From Streptomyces sp. NBC_01351 (GTDB lineage Bacteria > Actinomycetota > Actinomycetes > Streptomycetales > Streptomycetaceae): a stretch of DNA of 64,000 nt. Both the position numbers and the translations under genes were made by a program. Below, one piece after another: positions 17,205 through 26,288 of this stretch. The notes below the pieces were generated by a model. The model was not told the origin of the DNA. It saw only the letters and a list, made by a program, of their open reading frames with translations, and did no database searches. Numbering within the stretch: the first letter of the stretch is position 1; each line of letters opens with the position of its first letter. The stretch covers positions 8,189,501-8,253,500 of the forward strand of contig NZ_CP108356.1 of the NCBI RefSeq assembly GCF_036237315.1. Direction: 5' to 3'.

Positions 17205-17383
17205 TGCTCTGGCCGCATGGGTTCACCGGGTGAGGGCGGAGCTGGGTCGAGAGCGACGGTGATCGCCGATGGAACGTTGGTGTTCGGGCGGGGAGGTCGG
17301 CATGAGGCGATCGAGGTTCCGGGACCTGAGCTGACTAATCCCAAGAGCGTCACGTTTGCTCCCGTAGCGTTGAGCATGTCCAT

Positions 17384-18231
17384 TCAAAGCTGGCTGCTGT
17401 GCTTATCGGACCCTGGTGTCCCGTCCTCGTCGGAGGAGCGGGACACCTCCGTATCGCTGTGCAGGGTGTCGGGGTGATCGTGGCCGACGACCTGTTCGTA
17501 CGCGCTGAGGACCTGCTGGTGGAGGTCGGCTGCTTCCCGATGCCGGCCGAGGTCATCGAGCGCGAGCGCGAGGTTGTTGCGGCTGTTCAGGCTGTCGGGA
17601 TGGTTGGCGCCGAGGACGCGTTCGTAGCCGACGAGCGCCTCTCGGTGGAGGTCGGCCGCTTCTTGGTGGTGGCCGAGGTAGCCGAGCGCGAGGCCTAGGT
17701 TGTTGCGGCTGTGCAGGGTGTGAATGTGGTTGGGGCCGAGGATGCGGTCGCGGGCGGTGAGGATGTGCCGATGGTGGTCCGCCGCCTCTTGGTGGCGACC
17801 GAGGTGGTCCAGCGCGTTGGCGAGGTTGCTGCGGCTGAGGAGGGTGTCAGGGTGGTCCGCGCGGAGGATGCGTTCACGGGCCGTGAGGACCTGGTGGTGG
17901 AGGTCGGCCGCCTCCTGATGCCGGCCGAAGAGATCGAGCGCGTTGGCAAGGTTGTTGCGGCTGTACAGGGTGTCGGCATGGTCGGGGCCCAAGGAGCGGG
18001 CAGTGATCTCGTGCGCCGCATGACGCAGCTGGAGTGCGCTGCCGTAATCGCCCGCTTCCGTGAGGGACTGGCTGATGTGATCGACGGCGTCGGCGAGGTG
18101 GCGGTTGCGCTCGTTGGCGGTGTGCTCTGCGGCGACGAGGAGGTGAGGGGCGAGGAGACGAGCAGCAGAGCCGGAGGTTGGTGTGATGCGTCGCCCGCGC
18201 CGATGGACACTTCCACGGTCCGAACGCTCTC
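17384..18231 (-). pseudogene. TPR-repeat protein remnant, N-terminus missing
   Basis: The frame is open from about 18231 to TGA 17384. It encodes a lead-in (DAVDHISQSLTEAGDYGSAL) and then at least four 42-residue tetratricopeptide repeats of the LGPDHxDTLxSRNNLAxAL / LGRHQEAADLHxQVL type, as in NB-ARC/TPR proteins of Streptomyces. No ATG or GTG occurs in frame upstream of TTG 17992, and no NB-ARC or other N-terminal domain precedes it. I read it as the surviving C-terminal part of a larger signalling ATPase, although expression from the TTG is conceivable. Confidence 0.65.
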
Positions 18232-18514
18232 ACGCGGAAGCCACTACTTCACCGGCCATGACCTGAGGAGGGTTGGGGAGCAGTGATGCGAGGTTCTCCC
18301 GCACGAACTCTGCCGCCCTCACCACCGATTCCTCGGCGCCGGCCCGGTCCTGGAAGACGCTGGTCGAGACCATCACTCCATCCCCGGCATCAACCCAGTA
18401 GTAGGCCACGAAGCCGGAGACCTGCCGGATGAGCGGCACGAACCCCTCCTCCACCAGGCGCCCTGCCTCGCTCGGATTGCTCACCCCTTCGTACCGCCGG
18501 ACTGCTGCGTACAT
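18230..18514 (-). CDS. Small antibiotic-biosynthesis-monooxygenase-like protein
   Basis: 94 residues: MYAAVRRYEGV, EEGFVPLIRQVSGFVAYYWV and VMVSTSVFQDRAGAEES, the ferredoxin-like dimeric alpha/beta barrel pattern of ABM-type proteins. Many such proteins have no known reaction. It lies directly upstream of the TPR remnant on the same strand, its stop abutting the open end of that frame. Confidence 0.75.
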   Translation of the reverse strand: MYAAVRRYEGVSNPSEAGRLVEEGFVPLIRQVSGFVAYYWVDAGDGVMVSTSVFQDRAGAEESVVRAAEFVRENLASLLPNPPQVMAGEVVASA

Positions 18515-18994
18515 CGTCGAGCTCCCTACTGGGGTTGCGGGTTCATCACTTGCTGGGTGCTTGTACCCCTAGAGCAGCGGCCTGGCTCGTCTGAGGTCCG
18601 GTAATCACCTGAAGGGCGGCCTCAGGTGATCCCGAGGGCGGCTTCCGCCCTCCTGGCCACCCACGCCGAACTCGCAGGCGAGCCATGGGAGAGGAGCGCA
18701 GGGCTACCGGGCCCCCGCCGGGCTGCTACGACTCCCGCGGTGCAGACGCTCCTGGGGTGTGCCGCACGTTCACTTCGCTCCGTATTTGCACAGCAGCAGT
18801 CCCGGCGTACTGGGCGGATCCCCGACTACGTGCGCCAGCGCTTGGACGCGGCCGTCGATGACATGCCCCGGTTCGGCGGGGGCCCGGCCGGCCGCAGCCG
18901 CGGGGTGACCTAATCAGCTCCGTAGGGCGCACCGACTGGTTCTGTCCCTGGCAGCATCCGTGCCGAAGTTATGTCGACCGGTAGAAGGCACGGC
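18515..18994. other. Gene-free stretch upstream of ABM-like gene
   Basis: This stretch probably contains the promoter of the minus-strand ABM-like gene near 18520-18600. The remaining frames on both strands lack consistent third-position bias or known motifs. Confidence 0.4.
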
Positions 18995-19133
18995 ATGAAG
19001 CAAACACTCAATGAACGGCTGGCGGTGCTGGAGTGGCTCGGAAAGGGCTGCCCCGAAGGATCTTGGGCCTCCACCACCTACAAGACCAGCTGCCAGGCCC
19101 TGCAAAATCGTGGGCTGGTCACGGCACTGCCTT
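18995..19133 (+). pseudogene. Small conserved-looking remnant
   Basis: From ATG 18995: MKQTLNERLAVLEWLGKGCP, then YKTSCQALQNRGLVT. This resembles the start of short Streptomyces hypothetical proteins of the type 'QxxVLxWIxxGCPDGVW...ALxxRGLV', but the frame then loses sense. The identification is from memory and weak. Confidence 0.25.
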
Positions 19134-19239
19134 GCATGTGTGCTGTCGGTCAGTCGTCCCTGATCAGGCCGGCGCCGACCAGGCAGCCGTCGACCAAGTC
19201 CGGACGGTGCTGGATCTGCTTGAGCCTGGGTTTGACGGC

Positions 19240-19492
19240 GAGCCCCGCACGCACCCTCGCCGAGACCCTCGGCGACATCGATCCCGCCCTTGGAGACCGT
19301 CGCGGGCTGGCATGCGCTGGCGTCCCTGCCGGCCCGGAGTGGACGAGCGCTCCAGCCGGGCCTGCGACTGAGCTTGGGCAGGAGATGACCCAGGCGGGGA
19401 TAGGGGCCGAGATAGGACTCTCCCAGACGCACGTCTCCCGCATCCTCTCGCGCACCCTGCGCGAACTGCGCCCTCAGCTGCTGCACGGCTGA
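19240..19492 (+). pseudogene. Sigma-B/F/G-type sigma factor C-terminal remnant
   Basis: Reads ARTLAETLGDIDPAL, then a frameshifted interval, then LGQEMTQAGIGAEIGLSQTH and VSRILSRTLRELRPQLL before TGA. The last part is sigma region 4.2 (helix-turn-helix) and matches the end of the intact sigma factor at 24800-25720 (FGQDKTQAEIGAELGISQMQ). Regions 2 and 3 are absent, so it is a decayed paralogue. Confidence 0.65.
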
Positions 19493-19566
19493 CGTGCCCG
19501 GCGCGGTCTCGCATGGCGCCGGCCGGACCGGGCAGGTGCAGCGTGGGAGACCATCAGAGGTGACTC

Positions 19567-20382
19567 ATGTCGGCATCCATCGGCGGAACCCGGGCCCGCG
19601 GCACGCACACGGCAGTGGCAGTGGCTGCCCGGTGCGGCCTGGCCACGCGCGGGGTGCTCTACGTACTGGTGGGCCTGCTGGCCCTGCAGATCGCGGGCGG
19701 GGACGCCGGGGAGGTGGCCGACAGGTCGGGGGCGCTCAGCGAGCTCGCCGGCCGCCCCTACGGGCGGGTGCTCGTGTGGGCCATCGGCATCGGCCTGGTG
19801 GCGATGGCGCTGTGGCGGCTTTCGGAGGCCGTCTTCGGTGCAGCCGGACCCGACGGACGGAAGCTCACCAAGCGGGTCGCGTCCGCCGCACGCGCTGTCT
19901 TCTATGCGGCGGTGGCCTTCTCGGTACTGGTCTTCGCCGCCGGCGAGGGCGGCGCACGCTCCAGTGACGAGCAGTCGCGGGACGTGACTGCCAAGGTGCT
20001 GGAGGCCCCGGCGGGCCAATGGCTTGTGGCGCTGGCGGGCCTCGCCATCGCCATAGGCGGCATCGTGATCATCGTGGGCGCGGCCCGGCTCACCTTCCGC
20101 GAGGAGATGGACATCGGCCACCTGCCCGAGCGCCTCCGCCAGGGCGTGGAGGCGCTCGGTGTCATCGGCGGCATCGCACGTGGCGCCGTGTTCACGGCTG
20201 CCGGCGGAACCCTCGTCTACGCGGCCATCTCCTATGACCCGGGGAAGGCCAAGGGCTTGGATGACACGCTCCGCTCCTTCGCCCAGACCCCCGTCGGCCC
20301 GTGGCTGCTGCTCGTCGTAGCGACGGGCCTGTTGCTGTTCGGTGTGTTCTCCTGGGCCATGGCTGCATGGCGGCGGGTGTGA
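19567..20382 (+). CDS. DUF1206 membrane protein
   Basis: 271 residues with three internally similar modules, each containing two hydrophobic helices and a motif like ARCGLATRGVLYVLVGLLAL, AARAVFYAAVAFSVLVF and IARGAVFTAAGGTLVYAA. This triple arrangement defines DUF1206, an actinobacterial membrane family of unknown role. Six transmembrane segments are expected. It is followed by about 500 bp of apparently non-coding DNA. The start is ATG 19567. Confidence 0.9.
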   Translation: MSASIGGTRARGTHTAVAVAARCGLATRGVLYVLVGLLALQIAGGDAGEVADRSGALSELAGRPYGRVLVWAIGIGLVAMALWRLSEAVFGAAGPDGRKLTKRVASAARAVFYAAVAFSVLVFAAGEGGARSSDEQSRDVTAKVLEAPAGQWLVALAGLAIAIGGIVIIVGAARLTFREEMDIGHLPERLRQGVEALGVIGGIARGAVFTAAGGTLVYAAISYDPGKAKGLDDTLRSFAQTPVGPWLLLVVATGLLLFGVFSWAMAAWRRV

Positions 20383-20885
20383 GGAGACGTCCCTTGGTTC
20401 GCCGGTCCGCAGGCGCGCTCACCGTTGATCCCCAGACCGGCCCGACTCGAACGCCGGGACCGCGCTGTCCTCGCTCATCGAGCCTTCGCACCCAGCTTTC
20501 CACCCGGACCCAGCGGCTTTCACTCCTCACCCCGAGACCACACAGGCAGGCAGGTCCGGAGGAACTGACCTCACGTGAACTGGGAACTCCGGAATCACCC
20601 CGGTGGGGAATGGGCTTCGGAGCGGATCGGGCTGATCGGCTTCGTGGCGCGCCCGCCCGCGGGCGCTGATGGCGCTGTAGCAATGCAAAAGGGCGGCCGC
20701 ACGCGGCGCCCGGGGGGACGGGGCACGGCGCGCGGCCGCCGATCTCGGCGGGTCGCCGCCCCGCTCGAACGGCGACCCGCCGACATTCATGCGTATGGCC
20801 CCGAACCGGGGGCTCAAACAGGAACACCGGAAAAGATTCGGCGCCCGGCCGGCGCCCCTCCGCGTATGGCGCGGCAACTGCAGAC
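20383..20885. other. Intergenic stretch after DUF1206 gene
   Basis: No supported gene. The section 20690-20790 is almost entirely G/C with several short inverted repeats that probably include a terminator for the DUF1206 gene. No convincing codon pattern appears until about 20886. Confidence 0.4.
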
Positions 20886-21059
20886 CTGACCGCACACAAC
20901 AGCGTTCGGCTGAAGGGCAGGGTCAGCGTCACCCTCCAGGGAGACCCCCGCGCGGTGGAGCGGGTGCATGCCGCGCTCGCCGGGCACTTCGCCATCGAGG
21001 ACACCGGGGCCGTCTCGGGTGACCAGGAGAAGGAGATCGGACTCCGCCTCCGCTCCTGA
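20886..21059 (+). CDS. Short hypothetical frame without a standard start
   Basis: 58 codons with strong third-position G/C bias: NSVRLKGRVSVTLQGDPRAV, ERVHAALAGHFAIEDTG, EKEIGLRLRS, stop at 21057-21059. It reads like a small alpha/beta protein (strand-helix-strand), yet no ATG, GTG or TTG lies at its front; CTG 20886 would be the only candidate. It may be the tail of a truncated gene, a gene with a rare CTG start, or suffer a local sequence error. Confidence 0.35.
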   Translation: MTAHNSVRLKGRVSVTLQGDPRAVERVHAALAGHFAIEDTGAVSGDQEKEIGLRLRS

Positions 21060-21087
21060 CCAGCCGGGGAGGACAGACAGGCACCGC

Positions 21088-22476
21088 TTACGGGAGGCGT
21101 CCGGCGCGCAGTGAAGCCGTGTGCTCGCGCACTTGTTCGGGCGTCAGGTATGCGTCGGTGTGCTCGAACTCCCGCAGTGTCGGCGGCCTCCACGTCTGGA
21201 AGCCCGTCCGTACGAAGTCGTCTCCCGCGATTGCGTTGAGCATCCAGTTCGTCAGCACCCGCGTCTTGGCCACGTTCGTGCGCAGCGCCGCCCAGTGGTA
21301 GCCCCGTGCCACCGCCTGCGCCGGCAGGCCGCGCAGCTCGATGCCGAGCGGCCTGGAGACACCGTCGCGTCCTCCCAGGTCCACCACGAGCCCCAGGTCC
21401 TTGTGCCGGTAGGGCACGAGCGGCTGGTGGCGCAGGATCGCGATGAGGTTGTCGGCGGCAGTGCGCCCCTGCCGCTGAGCGTGCTGGGCGGTGGGCGCAC
21501 AGATCGCCCCCTCCCCGCCCGCGGCCACGTCCGGCACCGCGGCCGCGTCGCCGAGCGCGAAGACTCCCGCAAGGCCGGGCACCGTCAGGTCGGGGGCGAC
21601 CACGAGCCGCCCGCGATCGGTTTCGGCCTCCAGGGCGGCGATGAGCGGGCTGGCGGCCACCCCGGCGGTCCAGATCAAGGTGCGGCTGTGCAGGACACGG
21701 CCGTCGGTGAGCGTCAGCTCGTCGGGACCGGCTTTGGCGACGGACACGCCGAGCGAGACCTCGACGCCCCGTCGGCGCAACACGTCCAGGGCGGACTTGC
21801 CCAGCGCCTCGCCGAGTTCGGGCATCAGCGCCGGCGCGATGTCCACCAGGTGCCAGCGGATCTGTCGCGGGTCCAGGCGCGGATAGCGCCGGATCGCGTG
21901 GTGGGTGAGCCGCTGCAGGCAGGCCGCCGTTTCGGTGCCGGCGTAGCCGCCGCCCACGACGACGAAGCAGAGCCGTGCCGCCCGCTCCGCCCCGTCCTCG
22001 CAGGCGTCGGCGAGATCGAGCTGGGCGATGACGTGGTCGCGCAAGTGGGCGGCCTCGGCGAGGGTCTTCATGCCGCGGGCGTGCTCGGCGAGCCCGGGGA
22101 TGTCGAGGGAGCGGGTGACGCTGCCCGGGGCCAGGACCAGGTGGTCGTAGGCCAGGGAGGTCGGCTCGCCCGAGATCTTCCGTACGACGCACACCTTCCC
22201 TCGCGTGTCCACACCGACGGCGCCGCCCGGGACGATGCGTGTACGGTGTGTGCGGCTGCGGCGCAGGGACACGGCGATCGACTGCGGGGTCAGGACCCCG
22301 GCGGCCACCTGCGGCAGCAGCGGCAGGTAGAGCTGGTAGGAGGACGGGGTGATCAGGGTGATCTCGGCCTCGGTGGGGGAGAGCCGCCGCTCCAGGCGTC
22401 GTACGCACTCCACACCGGCGAATCCGGCTCCCACCACGAGAATCCTCGGACGTGCCACGGCTGTCATGGCTGCCAC
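21088..22476 (-). CDS. Type II NADH:quinone oxidoreductase (NDH-2-like)
   Basis: 462 residues, two-dinucleotide-fold flavoprotein. The FAD site ILVVGAGFAGVECVRRL is at the N-terminus, the NADH site VVVGGGYAGTETAACL near residue 170, and the second FAD contact VFALGDAAAVPD near 300; AQHAQRQGRTAADNL is also typical. It would oxidise NADH and reduce menaquinone at the membrane face without proton pumping. GTG 22476 has AGGGAG seven bases upstream and is preferred over ATG 22467. A 41-residue membrane peptide gene lies just upstream on the same strand. Confidence 0.9.
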   Translation of the reverse strand: MAAMTAVARPRILVVGAGFAGVECVRRLERRLSPTEAEITLITPSSYQLYLPLLPQVAAGVLTPQSIAVSLRRSRTHRTRIVPGGAVGVDTRGKVCVVRKISGEPTSLAYDHLVLAPGSVTRSLDIPGLAEHARGMKTLAEAAHLRDHVIAQLDLADACEDGAERAARLCFVVVGGGYAGTETAACLQRLTHHAIRRYPRLDPRQIRWHLVDIAPALMPELGEALGKSALDVLRRRGVEVSLGVSVAKAGPDELTLTDGRVLHSRTLIWTAGVAASPLIAALEAETDRGRLVVAPDLTVPGLAGVFALGDAAAVPDVAAGGEGAICAPTAQHAQRQGRTAADNLIAILRHQPLVPYRHKDLGLVVDLGGRDGVSRPLGIELRGLPAQAVARGYHWAALRTNVAKTRVLTNWMLNAIAGDDFVRTGFQTWRPPTLREFEHTDAYLTPEQVREHTASLRAGRLP

Positions 22477-22541
22477 GGCGTTTCTCCCTTCCCTGGGCTT
22501 GCTGGTCCACTGACTGCGCGTCTGCCCCGGCCGGTGGATTC

Positions 22542-22667
22542 CTACCGGTGCCGGGCCAGGGAGTGGACGAGTACGAGGAGGGCGAAGGCGATGACGATCA
22601 GGTGGAGCCAGGCGGGGCCGGGCGCCGGGGTAAGGGACAGGTTGACGACGGGCGGATTCGATGTCAT
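22542..22667 (-). CDS. Small single-pass membrane peptide
   Basis: 41 residues: a short polar, proline-rich N-terminus, one hydrophobic helix (WLHLIVIAFALLVLVHSLA) and a basic end RHR. It sits about 65 bp upstream of the NDH-2 gene in the same direction and may be cotranscribed. I have no family for it; composition and length suggest a genuine membrane peptide. Confidence 0.5.
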   Translation of the reverse strand: MTSNPPVVNLSLTPAPGPAWLHLIVIAFALLVLVHSLARHR

Positions 22668-22782
22668 GCCGCGCGCCTGCCCCCATCCGCCGGATTGACG
22701 CTCCCGAATGTGCAAGCACGCCGATCAGCGGCACTCGGTGGGCGGAATCGACCGGCCTTCCGAACGGGCGGACCCGGCCGGG

Positions 22783-23247
22783 TCACCGGCCCGTGGACCT
22801 GCCCGAAACCAGCCGGGACGCCTCGATCTCGGCCCAGACGGCTTTGCCGTTCTCATGGGTGCGGGTGCCCCAGCGATCGGAGATGCGCTCCACGATGTAG
22901 AGGCCGTGTCCGCCCGGGAGTCCCCGCTGCGGGGAGGGGTGGCGGCGGGGCGGCGTCGTCGTACCGTCGAAGACCTCGATCCGCAGGACCTCACCGGCCG
23001 TGAGCGCGAGCTCGATGCAACCACCCGCGTGCAGCGACGCGTTGGTCAGCAGTTCGGACACGAGGAGCAGGGTGTCCTCGGCGGTCTCGGTCCCGTCCCA
23101 GCCCCAGTCCAGCAAGGCCTGGTGCGTGAAGTCGCGGCCCTTGGCCACGTGGCCGCGAACGCCGGACAGGGCGAGTCGACGGCGCTGCCCCGCGACGGAA
23201 AGCCCAGCGCGCAGTGGATCGCGTGCTTCCGGCCCGATGGTTTCCAC
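22783..23247 (-). CDS. RsbW-like anti-sigma ATP-binding protein
   Basis: 154 residues, a stand-alone GHKL ATPase of the HATPase_c_2 type. N box: AEDTLLLVSELLTNASLHAGG; G1/G2: LRIEVFDG and PGGHGLYIVERISDRWG. Such proteins are serine kinases or anti-sigma factors that phosphorylate STAS antagonists in partner-switching systems. It heads a minus-strand group of regulatory genes and is closely similar to the protein at 36774-37229. ATG 23247 gives the shared METIGPEA-type start. Confidence 0.9.
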   Translation of the reverse strand: METIGPEARDPLRAGLSVAGQRRRLALSGVRGHVAKGRDFTHQALLDWGWDGTETAEDTLLLVSELLTNASLHAGGCIELALTAGEVLRIEVFDGTTTPPRRHPSPQRGLPGGHGLYIVERISDRWGTRTHENGKAVWAEIEASRLVSGRSTGR

Positions 23248-23414
23248 TGTGGTCTCTTACCCCCCACCGTTGACACTGGTCTCTGCTCGTGGGAACCGTC
23301 GCGGTCCCGGCCGGAGCGGCCGGCGACTTCACGGCCCCGCTGTTCTGGAGCCCGCCCACGACCCGGGAACGAGGACACCTGAGCAAGTCCGTGCAGTCTA
23401 GGCGACCGCCGCTC

Positions 23415-24365
23415 TCACGGGGCTGTCATGTGCAGCCTCAGAGTGAGGTCGTCGGCCGAGGCGCGGATCTCCACCAAGTCGCACAGCTGATGGATCATCC
23501 ACAGGCCGCGGCCTCCATGGGGCGACGCCAGCGAGGGGCGGCGGCGCCCCGCCAGCGGATCGGCCAGGTGGCCGCCGTCGCGGATCTCGGCCACGACCCC
23601 GGAGCCGGCGGAGTGCCACAGGCGCAGGGTGCCCTTCCCGCCCCCGTGGGAGAGGGAGTTGGCCGCGGCCTCGCTGACCGCGAGGACGAGATCGCCGCGC
23701 CGCGCCGCGCTCAGGGCCGTGCCGCGGGCCCAGGCCTCGGCGTACTCGCGCACCTCGCCCAGCTGCCCGTGGGCGTACTCGAACCGGAGGGCGGCGCCGT
23801 CGGGTTCCGGCAGCGGGTGATCACAGTCGGAGCAGACCGCCGAGGCATTGGCGTAGGCCGGGCTGACCACGTCCTCGCCCTTCTCGATCAGCGTGGGGTG
23901 GGTGCGCCGGGCATCGGAGACCACTGCGGCCGAAAGGCCCAGGACGTCGTACGGGCACAGGATGGTGGCCCGCCGCTCCGCGAAGGCGGTGTTGATGAGG
24001 GCCTCGTGGCGCGTGGCCTCCAGCACCTCGGCCTGCGAGCGGCCCGGCCAGATCGGCTCGCCCACGATCCGGGCGGACCGGCCTGCGTATCGGTCCGCGA
24101 AATCCTGCAAGTCGGCCAGGATGCGGCCGGGATTGCGGCCCAACCGCGTCATGTCCGTCCACGTGACCTCGGCCGCGTCCACGTCGAGGCTTTCGCGCAG
24201 GGCATCCAGACGCGCACCGGGCACGGCCACGAGCACCGGCTCGTCGGCCGCGAGAGCGGTACGTACGAATGCGCCGACTCCTGCCAGGTACTCCGCCTGA
24301 CCCTGATAGAAGAAGGCGGGGTGGACGAAGGCTCCGGAGGCGGTGGACGCAGGAAGGTTGATCAT
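23415..24365 (-). CDS. MEDS-domain protein with C-terminal anti-sigma ATPase (RsbA-like)
   Basis: 316 residues. The N-terminal MEDS sensory domain (residues ~10-170) contains FVHPAFFYQGQAEYLAGVGA, VLVAVPGARLDALR and EALINTAFAERRATILCPYD. The C-terminal GHKL ATPase has LVLAVSEAAANSLSHGGG (N box) and GGRGLWMIHQLCD (G box). The combination is known as a regulatory anti-sigma factor in actinobacteria. A paired Cys motif CSDCDH lies between the domains. It overlaps the STAS gene by ATGA, so the two are translationally coupled and likely interact. Confidence 0.9.
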   Translation of the reverse strand: MINLPASTASGAFVHPAFFYQGQAEYLAGVGAFVRTALAADEPVLVAVPGARLDALRESLDVDAAEVTWTDMTRLGRNPGRILADLQDFADRYAGRSARIVGEPIWPGRSQAEVLEATRHEALINTAFAERRATILCPYDVLGLSAAVVSDARRTHPTLIEKGEDVVSPAYANASAVCSDCDHPLPEPDGAALRFEYAHGQLGEVREYAEAWARGTALSAARRGDLVLAVSEAAANSLSHGGGKGTLRLWHSAGSGVVAEIRDGGHLADPLAGRRRPSLASPHGGRGLWMIHQLCDLVEIRASADDLTLRLHMTAP

Positions 24366-24790
24366 GCTGCGACCTTCAGCGTGGCACATTCGTCCGGGAA
24401 CATCTCCGCCACCTTGCGGAGCGAGTAGGGCGGGTGGTGGAGCAGCAGGCGACGCCCCTGCCCGGTGACGGTGGCGGTGGCCTGTACCAGGGCGGCGACG
24501 GCGGCCGTGTCGAGGAAGGCCACGGCGGAGAGATCGAGGTGGACGATCCGGCCGGGGATCCGGGTGACGACACCGAGCGCCGCGCTGAGGATCGGCCGGG
24601 TGTCGAAGTCGCAGCTGCCGCTCAGGAGGGCGCCGGGACGGTCGCGCAACGGCTCGGCGGTCAGCGACGGAGTCGTCCCCGGTCCCGCGTTCGCGCACCG
24701 CACGACCGCGTCCGCCCACACCACGTCGTCGTAGAGCGCCTGCGCGGCCGTGGGCGGGACGGACCCGTCGTGTCGGTGATGCGATGGCAT
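24362..24790 (-). CDS. STAS-domain anti-sigma factor antagonist
   Basis: 142 residues. The C-terminal STAS domain has IVHLDLSAVAFLDTAAVAAL, in which the usual phosphorylatable position after the D (D-S/T) is D-T in FLDTAA, and GRRLLLHHPPYSLRKVAEMF. The first ~45 residues are a variable extension. Anti-anti-sigma proteins of this class are switched by kinases such as the ATPase module encoded next to it (ATGA overlap). It follows the sigma-factor gene by nine bases, forming one unit of sigma factor, antagonist and ATPase. Confidence 0.85.
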   Translation of the reverse strand: MPSHHRHDGSVPPTAAQALYDDVVWADAVVRCANAGPGTTPSLTAEPLRDRPGALLSGSCDFDTRPILSAALGVVTRIPGRIVHLDLSAVAFLDTAAVAALVQATATVTGQGRRLLLHHPPYSLRKVAEMFPDECATLKVAA

Positions 24791-24799
24791 GGCCGCTGC

Positions 24800-25720
24800 C
24801 TACTCCGAGAGCATCCCGGCACGCAGCCGGGTCAGGGTCCGGGACAGCAGACGCGAGACCTGCATCTGCGAGATGCCGAGTTCGGCGCCGATCTCGGCCT
24901 GGGTCTTGTCCTGGCCGAAGCGCAAGCGCAGGATCAGCCGGTCGCGTTCGTCCAGCTCTTCCAGCAGGGGCGCGAGGGTGTGGAAGTCCTCGAAGAGTTC
25001 CATGGCCGGGTCGACCTCACCGAGCCGGTCCGCCGGCGGCCGCGCCGTCCGGCTCGTCGTCGACGGCTCGTCGCTGTCGGCGGTGTCCAGGGAGCCACTC
25101 GTATAGCCGTTGGCGGCGACCAGCCCGTCGATGACCTGCTCCTCCGTCAGTTCGAGGTGCTCGGCGACCTCCTTGACCGTCGGCGCACGGCCCAGGACGT
25201 CGGTCAGGGCCTCCTGGGCCTTGGCGAGCTCGATGCGCAGTTCCTGGAGGCGCCGCGGGACGTGCACGGCCCAGGTGGTGTCGCGGAAGTAGCGCTTGAT
25301 CTCACCGGTGATGTAGGGGAGGGCGAGGGTGGAGAACTCGACCTCGCGCTCGGGGTCGTAGCGGTCGATGGCCTTGATGAGGCCGATGGTCCCCACCTGG
25401 ATGATGTCGTCCATGTCGAGGCCGCCCCCGACGGCGCGGGAGCGGAAACGTCGCGCGGCGAACTGGACGAGTGAGAGGTTCATCTCGATCAGGGTGTTGC
25501 GGGCGTACTGGTACTCGCGCGTGCCCTCCTCCAGGGTGCGAAGGCTCCGGAAGAAGAGCTTCGAGAGCTCGCGCGCGTCGGCGGGCGCCATCTCCCCGGC
25601 GTTCTTCACCTCGGGCAGTGCCACGTCCTGCGCCGTGGCTTCCACCGTGTCGGGCACAGCGGGGGCGGTCTGCACGCCTGTTGCACGAATGGGGCTTACG
25701 GCGATGGCCGAGCGAGACAT
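24800..25720 (-). CDS. RNA polymerase sigma factor, SigB/SigF/SigG subfamily
   Basis: 306 residues. Region 2: RNTLIEMNLSLVQFAARRFR, GLDMDDIIQVGTIGLIKAID and FSTLALPYITGEIKRYFRDT; region 3: VPRRLQELRIELAKAQEAL; region 4: LILRLRFGQDKTQAEIGAEL, SQMQVSRLLSRTL. This is the stress/development sigma-B-type group of Streptomyces. GGAGGGAA precedes ATG 25720 at good spacing. Downstream on the same strand are STAS and MEDS-ATPase genes, and divergently an additional STAS gene, so its activity is probably controlled by partner switching. A decayed copy of its C-terminus lies at 19240-19492. Confidence 0.95.
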   Translation of the reverse strand: MSRSAIAVSPIRATGVQTAPAVPDTVEATAQDVALPEVKNAGEMAPADARELSKLFFRSLRTLEEGTREYQYARNTLIEMNLSLVQFAARRFRSRAVGGGLDMDDIIQVGTIGLIKAIDRYDPEREVEFSTLALPYITGEIKRYFRDTTWAVHVPRRLQELRIELAKAQEALTDVLGRAPTVKEVAEHLELTEEQVIDGLVAANGYTSGSLDTADSDEPSTTSRTARPPADRLGEVDPAMELFEDFHTLAPLLEELDERDRLILRLRFGQDKTQAEIGAELGISQMQVSRLLSRTLTRLRAGMLSE

Positions 25721-25940
25721 GTGGCCGTTCCCTCCCGATTGACTGACGGCTGCTCGGGCGCTCCTGCCCACTCCCCTCGGTCCTACACGCCTCGCGCCGA
25801 AGATCGGTGTTCGGCCTTCGTCGGACAGGGTGTCGGCCACCTCAGCGCGTGTGCCGCGATCTGGGCGGCCTCGTCCGGTAGACGAGCAGGCATACTCGCT
25901 TGCGGAGGCCGTACAGGTGACGATCCGGGGAGGCGCGGAG

Positions 25941-26288
25941 ATGACCGGAGCAAGGGACGCGAAGGGTGAGGGCGTGGTCGGGGAAAGCTACCTGGCGGGT
26001 GCCGGGTGGGTGGTGGCCGCGCACGGCGAGCTCGACCAGGACACGCTGGGCCCCCTGGAGGAGGCGCTCGCCTCTGCCGCGGATCAGCACCAGTTGGTGG
26101 TGCTCGACGCCGGCTCCGTCACCTTCGGCGACTCGTCGTTCTTGAACCTGTTGCTCCGGCTGCACCATCTCACCACGCTGCGCATCGCCGCCCCCGGAGA
26201 TCAGCTCCGCCGCCTCTTCGCCCTGACGGGCGCCGATACCGTCCTCTCCCTGCACCCGAACGTCGAGGACGCCGTCCGCGCGTCATGA
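25941..26288 (+). CDS. STAS-domain protein (anti-anti-sigma-like)
   Basis: 115 residues, essentially one STAS domain: GWVVAAHGELDQDTLGPLEE, LVVLDAGSVTFGDSSFLNLL (phosphorylatable Ser in FGDSSFL) and LRIAAPGDQLRRLFALTGAD. ATG 25941 follows GGGGAGGCGCGGAG. It is divergent from the sigma gene with about 220 bp between, and convergent with the RsbW-like gene, overlapping it by six bases. It probably exchanges partners with one of the neighbouring ATPases. Confidence 0.9.
   Translation: MTGARDAKGEGVVGESYLAGAGWVVAAHGELDQDTLGPLEEALASAADQHQLVVLDAGSVTFGDSSFLNLLLRLHHLTTLRIAAPGDQLRRLFALTGADTVLSLHPNVEDAVRAS

Noticed and set aside
18626..18940. Plus-strand frame ending AAVDDMPRFGGGPAGRSRGVT as a gene
   Set aside because: Its upstream part lacks codon bias and no ribosome site or family similarity is evident.
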